Part shown: positions 7,515 through 15,200 of the stretch, piece by piece | How positions within the stretch are numbered: position 1 is the first letter of the stretch | How the letters are laid out: every line of letters starts with the position of its first letter | Source: RGIG5612 sp045616165 | GTDB taxonomy: Bacteria; Bacillota; Clostridia; Lachnospirales; Lachnospiraceae | Length of the DNA: 37,109 nt | Reading direction: 5' to 3' | Assembly (NCBI GenBank): GCA_045616165.1 | Contig: JAZLGF010000022.1 | Location: forward strand, 1 to 37,109 | Translations under genes and position numbers: made by a program | Notes under the pieces: generated by a model | Database searches by the model: none | What the model was told of the DNA's origin: nothing | What the model saw: the letters and a program-made list of their open reading frames with translations, nothing else

Positions 7515-8075
7515 TTATCCTCTTTTTCTAGCTAACTTAAGTCCTAATGGACACGACTTAAGTAAAGCTTTTGTAATTGGTAGCGAAACTGCCGTAAAAA
7601 TAACTGACAGTCCTACCCAAACAGCAAGTCTAATTGGAATCAAAGCAAGTAAAACTTCTATTGTCATATATTTAAAGAATACAACTCCATCCATGTAACT
7701 AGCTATCCAATTAAATATAACAGCTACAAATCCACTTGCAAAAACAGCAACGCCTATTGGCACAAGTTTTGTTTTATATTTAAATGCTTTAAATATTAAT
7801 CCAGCGCAAAGGCCTTGCAAAGCAAATGGTAAAATCCAAAATGGTGTTGTGACAGAAATTCCAAAAGTTAATATTTGACTTAAGAAACTTCCAACAGCGC
7901 CAGTAATCAATCCTTCAATAGAACCACATAAAAATCCTATAATAACAAAAGGCAATGCTGCGAACGTTATCTTAACATCATTTCCAATCCTAATGGTGCA
8001 AAATAATTCCAGTACAATATGCAAGGCAACCATTACGGCGCACAGGCAAAGATCTAAAACAGTTAATTTTTTCAT
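7515..8075 (-). CDS. folT: Folate-type ECF transporter S component (FolT-like)
   Basis: A 186-aa membrane protein of the ECF S-component type. Hydrophobic helices carry the motifs LDLCLCAVMVALHIVLELF, RIGNDVKITFAALPFVIIG and GSIEGLITGAVGSF, typical of the folate family. It would bind the vitamin and dock on a shared EcfAA'T module encoded elsewhere. I start at the ATG at 8075 (MKKLTVLD), preceded by AAGGGAG; the open frame extends to 8198 only because it runs through the riboswitch. A class-I THF riboswitch directly upstream supports folate as the substrate. Confidence 0.85.
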   Translation of the reverse strand: MKKLTVLDLCLCAVMVALHIVLELFCTIRIGNDVKITFAALPFVIIGFLCGSIEGLITGAVGSFLSQILTFGISVTTPFWILPFALQGLCAGLIFKAFKYKTKLVPIGVAVFASGFVAVIFNWIASYMDGVVFFKYMTIEVLLALIPIRLAVWVGLSVIFTAVSLPITKALLKSCPLGLKLARKRG

Positions 8076-8079
8076 AAAA

Positions 8080-8224
8080 AAACTCCCTTCTTTGCCCGCT
8101 GCAAAAAGGTGAGTAATCTTTTCTTCAGCGGGATGCGATATATGGACCGTAAAGATAAACTTTTCGTCCGTCGGACAGCTCCCCGTTCCAAACGGCACTT
8201 GACGCCCATATACCTACTCTGTTT
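8080..8224 (-). promoter_or_regulatory. THF riboswitch (class I) with translational expression platform
   Basis: The minus strand carries the conserved THF-I blocks in order: AGAGTAG, GCGTCAAGTG, CGGGGAGCTGTCC, CGAA, ACGGT and CGCATCCCGCTG. The aptamer spans about 8126-8224. Downstream, strand A (CCCGCTG, 8126-8132, end of the aptamer) can pair with A' (CAGCGGG, 8095-8101). Strand B (ACTCACCTT, about 8106-8114) can pair with the Shine-Dalgarno region B' (AAGGGAGT, about 8081-8088). A-A' and B-B' interleave, so they exclude each other. Ligand-bound aptamer would hold A, free B and hide the SD. No T run follows, so control is probably translational. Predicted effect: folT-metY-MATE off when THF is plentiful. 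Confidence 0.9.
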
Positions 8225-8230
8225 AATTTT

Positions 8231-9526
8231 TTATTTTTTTCTTTTTTGTGGTTTTTTCTTTGTTGCTAATACAAATATTACCACAACACCAGCCAATATT
8301 ACACCACAAATTATTGCTAATATAATAGCACCTTTTTTATTGCTTTTTTGTGGCTGAACATCAACTTCTGTTTCTTCTTCAACAACTGGTTGTGGATTTC
8401 CAACAATTACCTTATAAGAATCCCTATAATAGTAACCGCAATCACTACATTTATGTTCTGTATATCCATTTATTGTTTCTGTACTTTCAACAACACTATC
8501 AACGTATACATTATTTCCACATTTACATGGCATCAAATCATGATCATATCCAAAAATCTCATCACGTTCAAAATTGTCATCATCATAAATTCCCGTGTGA
8601 AAAACATCATCAGTCTCGAATGTCCAATTCATTATCTCGCCAATAAAAGTTTCACAATAAGCTCTTCTATCTTCGTTATCTTCAAAGAATTGAATAAATC
8701 CGCTTACATGGTTATTTAAGATATATCCTTCATATCCTGTATTTTCAGGATATAAAATATACATACCTACAAGGCCTCCATTGTGAACATATCCATGGTC
8801 AGAATCAAATCCTTGAATATGCACTGTTGTATCTTTAACATCGATATAGCCTGCAGCATAAGCGCCACCCATAAATTGCTCATCTTTTTGTTCAACATCC
8901 TTGTCGATACAAATAAGAGTCATGTCAGCTGTGCAATTTTCAATACTACCTTTTCCAAAGCCTGCTATTCCGGCAATACCAAAACTTGGCCCTGTTGTTG
9001 TAAGTTTAACGTTTCCTTCCATTACACAATTTATTATATGCGCATCTTCCATATATCCAGAAATTCCTGCAGCAAAGCAAGACTTATCAGTATCAATGTC
9101 AACATTTACGCCTAATATTTTAAGATTAGAAACAGTTGCTCCTTTAAGTGTTCCGAAAAAGCCTGCAAAATATGAATCATACTCAATCATATTCCCATCA
9201 TATGTTTTTGCTGTGCTATCACCTAATTGATTAATATTAAGATTTAATATTGCGTAATTATTGCCATCAAATGTTCCTGTAAAGTCTACAGGTTTCCATG
9301 CAACCCCACTCATATCAATATCAGCTCCAAGGGCATAACTACCAGCAGGATTAGCATAAATTTGCATTAATTCTTCGGCTGTCATAATAACCGTTGTATC
9401 ATTAGGTAAAACAACCATCGTTTCATCTGCTTTAGTGCTATTTGGTAATAAACAAACTATAAAAGCAATTGAGCAAAATACAACTAAACTTTTGAATATA
9501 GAATTCTTTTTAATATTATTTTTCAT
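8231..9526 (-). CDS. Exported GLUG-like repeat protein with zinc ribbon and C-terminal anchor
   Basis: About 431 aa. The N-terminus KKNSIFKSLVVFCSIAFIV is a signal segment. The middle holds GLUG-like turns such as GTFDGNNYAILNLNI, GFFGTLKGATVSNLKILG and GIAGFGKGSIENC, suggesting a right-handed beta-helix. A four-cysteine zinc-ribbon-like part (CKCG then CSDCG) follows, then one membrane segment and a tail of Lys/Arg. It is probably displayed outside and anchored at the C-terminus. I prefer the ATG at 9526 after GGTGAAG over the TTG at 9538; either overlaps the FAD dehydrogenase stop. Function unknown. Its stop lies only about 7 bp before the THF riboswitch. Confidence 0.75.
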   Translation of the reverse strand: MKNNIKKNSIFKSLVVFCSIAFIVCLLPNSTKADETMVVLPNDTTVIMTAEELMQIYANPAGSYALGADIDMSGVAWKPVDFTGTFDGNNYAILNLNINQLGDSTAKTYDGNMIEYDSYFAGFFGTLKGATVSNLKILGVNVDIDTDKSCFAAGISGYMEDAHIINCVMEGNVKLTTTGPSFGIAGIAGFGKGSIENCTADMTLICIDKDVEQKDEQFMGGAYAAGYIDVKDTTVHIQGFDSDHGYVHNGGLVGMYILYPENTGYEGYILNNHVSGFIQFFEDNEDRRAYCETFIGEIMNWTFETDDVFHTGIYDDDNFERDEIFGYDHDLMPCKCGNNVYVDSVVESTETINGYTEHKCSDCGYYYRDSYKVIVGNPQPVVEEETEVDVQPQKSNKKGAIILAIICGVILAGVVVIFVLATKKKPQKRKK

Positions 9527-10895
9527 TTTCTTCACCAATTATTTTATCTGCTACAAATACTCCACTAGCACTTGCATGTGAAAGGGAATGCGTTACTCCG
9601 CTTCCATCACCTATTACATACAAACCTTTATATTTTGTTTCCAAATTGTTATCAACTTCAACACCCATATTATAAAACTTAACTTCAACACCATAAAGAA
9701 GCGTATCATCATTTGCTGTACCCGGTGCAATTTTATCAAGAGCATACATCATCTCGATAATTCCATCTAAAATTCTCTTTGGAAGAACGAGGCTTAAATC
9801 GCCCGGTGTAGCTTTAAGAGTTGGTCTTACCGTACCTTCATTAATTCTCTTAACAGTACTTCTTCTTCCTCTTTCAAGATCTCCGAAACGTTGGATAATA
9901 ACTCCGCCACCAAGCATGTTACTTAACTTTGCAATACTTTCAGCGTATCCATTACTATCCTTAAATGGTTCTGAAAAATGTTTTGCAACAAGAAGTGCAA
10001 AGTTTGTATTTTCAGTTTTTTTAGATTCATCTTCAAAGCTATGTCCATTAACTGTAATAATACCATTTGTGTTTTCGTTTACAACAAAGCCTCTTGGATT
10101 CATACAAAACGTTCTTACATTATCTTCATATTTTTCAGTTTTATAAACAATTTTGCTTTCATATAAAGCATCAGTAATATGGGCAAAAATAGGAGCTGGA
10201 AGTTCAACCCTTACGCCTATATCTACTCTGTTTGAAGTTGTTGGAATATCCATCTGGCTACAAACTTCCTCAAGCCAATGGCTACCACTTCTTCCTACGG
10301 AAACAATACATTTTTCGCATTCATACTCATTATCATTTGTATAAACCTTAAATCCGTTATCCATTTTTTCAAGCTTTTCAACAGGTGTATTAAAAATAAA
10401 ATCTATCTTATTTTTTAATTCATTAAATATATTTTCTAAAACAATGTAATTAATATCGGTTCCTAAATGTCTAACCGATGCATCAAGAAGTGTAAGCTTA
10501 TTTTGCATACAAATCTTTTTAAGGTCTGAGCCTGCTGTCGAATACATAGCAGTATTTCCACCACCATGTATAGCATTGATTTCATCAACATAATACATGA
10601 GTTCTAATGCTTTTTCTCTTCCAATATATTCATATAGAGTTCCACCAAAATCATTAGTAATATTATATTTTCCATCTGAGAAAGCACCAGCTCCACCAAA
10701 ACCATTCATAATTGAACATGTTGGACAGTTAATACAACTTTTAACCTTGTCCCCATCAATTGGACAATGGCGTTTTTCTAAAACATTACCGCTTTCTAAT
10801 ACAGCAACTTTCAAGTTCGATTTATTAGCCAGTTCATATGCTGAATAGATTCCTCCCGGTCCGGCACCTATTATAATAACGTCATATTTTTTCAT
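9516..10895 (-). CDS. FAD-dependent dehydrogenase (COG2509-like)
   Basis: A 459-aa flavoprotein with the FAD-binding GAGPGG (residues 10-15) at the N-terminus. A cysteine-containing segment, KSCINCPTC, is followed by NGFGGAGAFSDGKYN, and the C-terminal FAD motif is GLYVIGDGSGVTHSLSHAS. This pattern fits the uncharacterised FAD-dependent dehydrogenases of COG2509. Substrate unknown. It starts 2 bp after the stop of the ThyA-like gene, so the two are co-translated. A redox role tied to the dihydrofolate made by ThyA is possible but is inference only. Confidence 0.8.
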   Translation of the reverse strand: MKKYDVIIIGAGPGGIYSAYELANKSNLKVAVLESGNVLEKRHCPIDGDKVKSCINCPTCSIMNGFGGAGAFSDGKYNITNDFGGTLYEYIGREKALELMYYVDEINAIHGGGNTAMYSTAGSDLKKICMQNKLTLLDASVRHLGTDINYIVLENIFNELKNKIDFIFNTPVEKLEKMDNGFKVYTNDNEYECEKCIVSVGRSGSHWLEEVCSQMDIPTTSNRVDIGVRVELPAPIFAHITDALYESKIVYKTEKYEDNVRTFCMNPRGFVVNENTNGIITVNGHSFEDESKKTENTNFALLVAKHFSEPFKDSNGYAESIAKLSNMLGGGVIIQRFGDLERGRRSTVKRINEGTVRPTLKATPGDLSLVLPKRILDGIIEMMYALDKIAPGTANDDTLLYGVEVKFYNMGVEVDNNLETKYKGLYVIGDGSGVTHSLSHASASGVFVADKIIGEENEK

Positions 10896-10897
10896 AA

Positions 10898-11671
10898 TTA
10901 TCTTTCCTTTAATTCCTGAACTTTTTTAGCAATTTCAACTTTTGCAAGTTCCATATCTTCATCCCAGCCATCAACATAGTCAAAACAAACATCATACTCA
11001 TCGCTTGCATCATTAATTCTTTTAACATATCCTGACAACATATCAAAATCTTTTTCATAGCAATGAAAACTATTTGCTCTATGTGAATAGGTTCCCATCT
11101 CGACTCCAAGCTCATCAGCAAATCTCTTTTGAAGCATGATAAGAGCAAATGCATTCATAAAAGCGGCTTTACATGCATCATTAGATCTAAATAAAACTTT
11201 TGAATGAAGTTTCCCATCTCTAATAAAATATTGGATGTGCTGTAAGCATGCTGGATCATCGCTTTTTGTATCCTTTTGCCAATCTCTTATTAAAATAACT
11301 GCTCTTCTACTTGATGGATTTCTTTTTAACTCTTCAACTATAAAAGAAAATTGTGTCTCCATTCTTTGATGATATGTATAAGCCCAATTTCCTCTTTCAA
11401 CTTCAAAGTCCAAAATACCATCAAGCATTTCCTGGCGATATTGTTCAAGCTCAGTTGGACCACCAATAAATAGTTTACTAATCATTGGCTCAGTAAGTGG
11501 TTCTTCAACAAACATTGTAAGAGAAATCTCTTTTTGTGTAGTGTTCCAATCATCACAAGGATAAATATTCGGATTAGAATCTAATGCCTTAAGCGCTTCA
11601 TGATAAGCTAAAGGAAGACTTTTTGCAGTTACTAAATATTCATTTGTTGCTGGTAATTGCTCGTTATTCAT
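10898..11671 (-). CDS. thyA: Thymidylate synthase (ThyA-like, divergent)
   Basis: 257 aa. The order of ThyA active-site features is preserved although the sequence is divergent: SRR (121-123) for phosphate binding, catalytic C142 in DPACLQH, the DGKL strand, RS-x-D (162-165), N173 in FMNAF where dUMP-specific enzymes have Asn, and H203/Y205 in FHCYEKD. It should methylate dUMP with methylene-THF, giving dTMP and dihydrofolate. Asn rather than Asp argues against a dCMP hydroxymethylase. It lies 12 bp after threonine aldolase and 2 bp before the FAD dehydrogenase. No folA is present in the window. Confidence 0.8.
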   Translation of the reverse strand: MNNEQLPATNEYLVTAKSLPLAYHEALKALDSNPNIYPCDDWNTTQKEISLTMFVEEPLTEPMISKLFIGGPTELEQYRQEMLDGILDFEVERGNWAYTYHQRMETQFSFIVEELKRNPSSRRAVILIRDWQKDTKSDDPACLQHIQYFIRDGKLHSKVLFRSNDACKAAFMNAFALIMLQKRFADELGVEMGTYSHRANSFHCYEKDFDMLSGYVKRINDASDEYDVCFDYVDGWDEDMELAKVEIAKKVQELKER

Positions 11672-11683
11672 CTTTACTCCTAA

Positions 11684-12709
11684 TTATAATAATTCAATAA
11701 GTTGTTCTATTTCTTCAATCTTGGTTGCCCAGCTAGTCACAAGTCTGATAGCTGTTTTATTTTCATCTATAACTTCCCAAGTTGTATATTCTACCTTACC
11801 TTTAAGTTTTTCTAACTGCTCTTTTGTAGCAATAACAAAAATCTGGTTAGTTGGTGAATCAATTAAAAATTCATATCCTTTTTCTTTAAGACCTTCTTTA
11901 AGTCTTTTAGCACATTTTATAGCATTCTTTGAAATTTCATAATAAAGACCATCTGTGAATAATGTGTCAAATTGAATTCCAAGAACCCTTCCCTTTGCTG
12001 CCATAGCTCCGTGCTGCTTAACCATAGTTTCAAAATACTTAGGCATATTATTTTTTGTAAACACTAAAGCTTCTCCGTAAAGTGCACCAACCTTTGTGCC
12101 ACCGATATAGAAAAGGTCTGTAAGATTTGCTATATCTTTTATTGTAAGGTCAGTTCCTTCTGCCATAAGTCCATAACCTAGTCTGGCACCATCTAAATAT
12201 AAAGGAATCTCATATTCTGTGCACACTTCATGCAAAGCACTTAATTCTTCTTTTGTATAAAGTGTTCCAAGTTCTGTTGGATGAGAAATATAAACCATTC
12301 CTGGAAATACCATATGTGTAAAACTCTCATCATTATAAAATTTAACTAAAAGTTCTTTTAATTCCTTTGCACACATTTTTCCATCATGCTCAGGAAGTGT
12401 TAATACCTTATGCCCTGAAAATTCAATAGCACCGGCTTCATGAACATTTACATGTCCCGTTTCACATGCTACAACGCCTTCATAAGATTTAAGCATCGAA
12501 TCAATTGCTATTTGGTTTGTTTGAGTGCCACCTTCCAAATAATAAATTTGTGCATTAGGCATATCTAATTCTTTTCTAATTTTTTCTGTTGCGCTTTGGC
12601 AAAATTCATCATTTCCGTAACCAGCAGTTTTCACATAAGTTGTCTCTAATAACTTATTTAATATTTCTGGTGTTGCCGCCTCACAATAATCGTTTTCAAA
12701 TTTTAACAT
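11684..12709 (-). CDS. ltaE: Low-specificity L-threonine aldolase
   Basis: A 341-aa fold-type-I PLP enzyme of the beta-eliminating lyase/threonine aldolase family. It has YLEGGTQTN near 58-66, the cofactor aspartate D173 in YLDGARLGYG and the PLP lysine K206 in YIGGTKVGALYG. It splits threonine or allo-threonine to glycine and acetaldehyde. It is 14 bp downstream of the Nudix gene and 12 bp upstream of thyA, so it belongs to the same operon. Glycine produced here could feed one-carbon units through glycine cleavage, whose H and L proteins are encoded about 9 kb away. Confidence 0.88.
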   Translation of the reverse strand: MLKFENDYCEAATPEILNKLLETTYVKTAGYGNDEFCQSATEKIRKELDMPNAQIYYLEGGTQTNQIAIDSMLKSYEGVVACETGHVNVHEAGAIEFSGHKVLTLPEHDGKMCAKELKELLVKFYNDESFTHMVFPGMVYISHPTELGTLYTKEELSALHEVCTEYEIPLYLDGARLGYGLMAEGTDLTIKDIANLTDLFYIGGTKVGALYGEALVFTKNNMPKYFETMVKQHGAMAAKGRVLGIQFDTLFTDGLYYEISKNAIKCAKRLKEGLKEKGYEFLIDSPTNQIFVIATKEQLEKLKGKVEYTTWEVIDENKTAIRLVTSWATKIEEIEQLIELL

Positions 12710-12723
12710 TACTTCTTCCTTCT

Positions 12724-13176
12724 TTATCTTACTTCTATTAATTTGTCGCCCTCATAAATGCATGTAATTTCAATATTATCTTCCCCATTAATTAAAGGCT
12801 CCAAAAAGAACCTGTCCCCCTCCCAAAGATTGAGCGAAAGGACATTTTCCTTCAGTATCCATTTTAATTCACCTTCAGGACAAATAAAAGTGCTTTCTTC
12901 ATTTTCCCACTCAGAAGCTGTATATAAATACATATCCTCATCCGGTAAAACATCCGACTTAAAATGTACAATGCCTCTAAATTGATATTTTAAAAGCCTA
13001 AAAGAGGTTTCCTCGAAAACCTCTCTAACTAAGCATTCATCGGCGGTTTCTCCCTCTTCGAATTTACCACCAATTCCGACCCACTTGCCTTCGCATGGAT
13101 CATTCTTCTTTTTATTCCTATAAAGCATCAAATATTTGCCATCTTTTTCGATATAACAAAGTGTCGTCTTAATCAT
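12724..13176 (-). CDS. Nudix hydrolase (MutT-like)
   Basis: A 150-aa protein with a complete Nudix box, G37-x5-E43-x7-R51-E52-x2-E55-E56, in GKFEEGETADECLVREVFEET. This metal-dependent pyrophosphohydrolase resembles the 8-oxo-dGTP diphosphatase group, but the substrate cannot be fixed from the box. First gene of the ltaE-thyA unit. No Shine-Dalgarno precedes the ATG and an extended -10 element ends only 6 bases upstream, so the mRNA is probably leaderless. Together with ThyA this gives the operon a nucleotide-metabolism flavour. Confidence 0.88.
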   Translation of the reverse strand: MIKTTLCYIEKDGKYLMLYRNKKKNDPCEGKWVGIGGKFEEGETADECLVREVFEETSFRLLKYQFRGIVHFKSDVLPDEDMYLYTASEWENEESTFICPEGELKWILKENVLSLNLWEGDRFFLEPLINGEDNIEITCIYEGDKLIEVR

Positions 13177-13182
13177 GCAAAT

Positions 13183-13190
13183 ATTATATC
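13183..13190 (-). promoter_or_regulatory. Extended -10 promoter, leaderless Nudix start
   Basis: TGATATAAT on the minus strand is an extended -10 (TG-n-TATAAT), with TATAAT at 13183-13188. The hexamer ends 6 bases before the ATG at 13176, so transcription should begin at or next to the start codon. No -35 is convincing (TTGAAA lies at a long 19-bp spacing), as is usual for extended -10 promoters. Confidence 0.6.
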
Positions 13191-13225
13191 ACAAATAATA
13201 TTTCTTTTTTCAATCGCTTTATAAT

Positions 13226-13300
13226 GCAAGCGGAGCCGTGTAGCTCGTTCCTGGCTCGGGTTCCAACTCGCCGATAACGAGCCACACTGCTCCGCTCACT
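13226..13300. repeat. GC-rich dispersed element, solo inverted copy
   Basis: A long hairpin of two 20-base arms, 13230-13249 and 13276-13295, pairing at 18 of 20 positions. The arms begin GCGGAGC and end GCTCCGC. Bases 13244-13282 match the reverse complement of 433-471 at 38 of 39 positions. It lies between the Nudix promoter and the DUF4097 stop (13308) and may also stop transcription from the right, although it has no T tract. Confidence 0.85.
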
Positions 13301-13307
13301 TTAAATT

Positions 13308-14129
13308 TTATTCGTTATCTAATTCTTCATATTCATCGAAATATTCGTATGGGTCAGCCCATGCATCATATACAGGATTTATTTTAACAGTAATATTGCC
13401 CGTAGTTGTATTGCATTTGAATATATCTGTTCCTTTTTCTTTAGGCACTTTCTGATTTCCTGTCACTGTGCTTACCTGATAGTCTTTTGGCGTAAATAAA
13501 GATGCAAATACATTTCCAGTTGTAACATCTATATCAATTTTTTTTGCGTCGACTCCAATAAATTGAACTTCGCCAGTTGTTGTCTTTGACTTAATTTTTC
13601 CATCTACTCTTATGTTATGTATAAACACATCTCCAGTAGTACATTTTAATGTTAATGATTTTGCATTAGTTGGACAATTAACCCATGAAATATCTCCGGT
13701 TGTAGCTTTGAGTGTTATATCTCCTAAACTTTCAAACATCTTTTCCGGAAGATATAAATCTACAAAATCTTCTCCAATATGCACATCAAAAATAAAGTTA
13801 TTTTCTGTTCTTTCCGGTATTAAAAACAATGTTTCATCTTTTATTTCTAATTTGTATTTATGTGTTTTGTCTTCAGTATATACAAGCTTTATATTGTCAT
13901 CTTCAGATGGAAAAACAGAAATATCCGCAGATATTGAAGCAATATTAATATTTGTAAAATCCTCAGTAATAATTTGCTCATTAGTTTTTACTAAATCGGT
14001 TGCAAAATTTTCTACCTTAAATCCAACCATTAAGAATGCAATACATCCTATAAGAAGACCCACACCTGCAATTATTGCGCCTACGATTAGAGCTTTTTTA
14101 CTTGCGCTTAATTTATTTTTCTTTTGCAT
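13308..14129 (-). CDS. DUF4097 beta-strand-repeat membrane protein
   Basis: A 273-aa protein with a short basic N-terminus, one membrane segment (ALIVGAIIAGVGLLIGCIAF) and an exterior domain of regular beta repeats. The repeats contain recurring TTGD/TTGN turns (KATTGDISW, KCTTGDVFI, KTTTGEVQF, VTTGNVFAS), diagnostic of the DUF4097 family. The C-terminus is acidic and tyrosine-rich. AGGAGG lies before the ATG and the start overlaps the HAAS gene by 17 bp. Such proteins often accompany PadR and HAAS genes and are linked to envelope-stress modules; the exact role is unknown. Confidence 0.85.
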   Translation of the reverse strand: MQKKNKLSASKKALIVGAIIAGVGLLIGCIAFLMVGFKVENFATDLVKTNEQIITEDFTNINIASISADISVFPSEDDNIKLVYTEDKTHKYKLEIKDETLFLIPERTENNFIFDVHIGEDFVDLYLPEKMFESLGDITLKATTGDISWVNCPTNAKSLTLKCTTGDVFIHNIRVDGKIKSKTTTGEVQFIGVDAKKIDIDVTTGNVFASLFTPKDYQVSTVTGNQKVPKEKGTDIFKCNTTTGNITVKINPVYDAWADPYEYFDEYEELDNE

Positions 14130-14778
14130 TTGCGTTAACCTCCTTATCTATGTTTTCTAAATCTTGCGTTTTTCCTTTTTTCTTTGTTAATAATTTCTTG
14201 ACCCATAAAACAAATTTTCCACTTGCCTTAACAAGAAGTTTAGCGAGCATAGTAAATGGTACAAATAACATTACTGCTGCTCCTATCAGTAATAATCCTG
14301 CTCCAATAAATCCTACTCCCGTTGCAGGATGTCCCGTTATGATGAAGAAAATTCCAAGAGGGATTGCTCCTAGACCACCGACCGCAAACGCTAAATCAAT
14401 CGCATACAACGAAATAATTACTACCCAGAAGCAAATATATACACAAAGAAATACGGCAATGAGCGCTATCGATATTGGAAGCCAAAACCAACATGTAAGT
14501 ATAAGTAAAATTATTGTTAATGCTATACTTCCGCCTTTTTTTGCCTTTTTAGGTTTAACCTTATTTACAACAAGTTTTGGAAGCGGAATTTCTGTTAAAA
14601 TCTGATCAGCTGCTTCTTGGGCGGTCCCCATAGCTTCTACAGCCTCTTCTTCATTTAAGCCATCATCTATTCTTTCATCAATCATTTCTTGATAATAGTC
14701 TAACGACTTAGTAATTTCAGTTTCCGGAAGGCCATTAAGCTTTGCCTTTAACTCATCAAGAAATTCTTGTTTAGTCAT
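14113..14778 (-). CDS. HAAS/DUF1700 membrane protein
   Basis: About 221 aa. The N-terminal 65 residues (MTKQEFLDELKAKLNGLP, then YYQEMIDERIDDGLNEEEAV) form the helical HAAS domain, which typically follows PadR regulators. Three or four hydrophobic segments fill residues 80-190 and the C-terminus is highly charged. I start at the ATG at 14778 because GGAGG lies just upstream; the frame runs 7 codons further without a site. It overlaps the PadR stop by 8 bp and DUF4097 by 17 bp, so all three genes are coupled. HAAS domains are thought to contact the PadR partner; that is family knowledge. Confidence 0.85.
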   Translation of the reverse strand: MTKQEFLDELKAKLNGLPETEITKSLDYYQEMIDERIDDGLNEEEAVEAMGTAQEAADQILTEIPLPKLVVNKVKPKKAKKGGSIALTIILLILTCWFWLPISIALIAVFLCVYICFWVVIISLYAIDLAFAVGGLGAIPLGIFFIITGHPATGVGFIGAGLLLIGAAVMLFVPFTMLAKLLVKASGKFVLWVKKLLTKKKGKTQDLENIDKEVNANAKEK

Positions 14779-15091
14779 TACTTTGATCCTCCATTTCAAT
14801 AAATTTATAAATCTGCATAATTTCTTTCCATTCCAAAAGGAATGTATCTATACGTTTTATGCCCTGCTCAGTAATGTGATAGTATTTTCTTAAACGGCCG
14901 TTAAATTCTATCGACTGTACAGTAAGACAGAAGTTTTCTTCCAACCTTCGAAGAATTGGATAAAGTGTAGATTCAGAAATTTTTACATAAGGTTGCAAGT
15001 CCTTAATAATCTGATATCCATAAGAATCATGGTGCCTGATTGCTGCTAGCACACAAATATCAAGCATCCCTCTTTTTAATTGAACATCCAT
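14771..15091 (-). CDS. PadR family transcriptional regulator
   Basis: A 106-aa minimal PadR repressor (subfamily 2, no long C-terminal arm). The winged helix is clear: LKRGMLDICVLAAI, YGYQIIKDLQ, ISESTLYPILRRLE and the wing NGRLRKYYHITEQG. I start at the ATG at 15091, after GAAGGAGGAAG; the open frame goes 11 codons further upstream into the promoter. It leads PadR-HAAS-DUF4097. An inverted repeat spans its own -10 region, so it probably represses itself and the operon until an envelope signal releases it. Confidence 0.9.
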   Translation of the reverse strand: MDVQLKRGMLDICVLAAIRHHDSYGYQIIKDLQPYVKISESTLYPILRRLEENFCLTVQSIEFNGRLRKYYHITEQGIKRIDTFLLEWKEIMQIYKFIEMEDQSND

Positions 15092-15110
15092 AATCTTCCT
15101 CCTTCTTCGA

Positions 15111-15141
15111 ATACTATACGCCACATAGTATTATGTGTCAA
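15111..15141 (-). promoter_or_regulatory. PadR promoter and overlapping operator
   Basis: On the minus strand, TTGACA (15136-15141), 17 bases, then TATAGT (15113-15118) form a near-consensus promoter 22 bp before the PadR ATG. The inverted repeat ATACTAT-n7-ATAGTAT (15111-15117 and 15125-15131) covers the -10 and spacer. This is where an autorepressing PadR dimer would sit. Confidence 0.75.
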
Positions 15142-15150
15142 GTAGTATTT

Positions 15151-15187
15151 AAATAAAAAAATAAAGCCTGTTGAAATCAACAGGCTT
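15151..15187 (-). terminator. Terminator of cysE
   Basis: GCCTGTTGA-TT-TCAACAGGC (15166-15185) is a perfect stem followed on the minus strand by a T-rich tract. It lies about 15 bp past the cysE stop. Confidence 0.9.
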
Positions 15188-15200
15188 CTTTCTCAATAAA

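Noticed and set aside
8076..8198. N-terminal 41-residue extension of the folate transporter
   Set aside because: The extension is the translated THF riboswitch. The ATG at 8075 has its own Shine-Dalgarno and begins the family homology.
8348..9230. Plus-strand open frames opposite the GLUG-like gene
   Set aside because: They are antisense shadows of the minus-strand gene, with unlikely composition and no ribosome sites.
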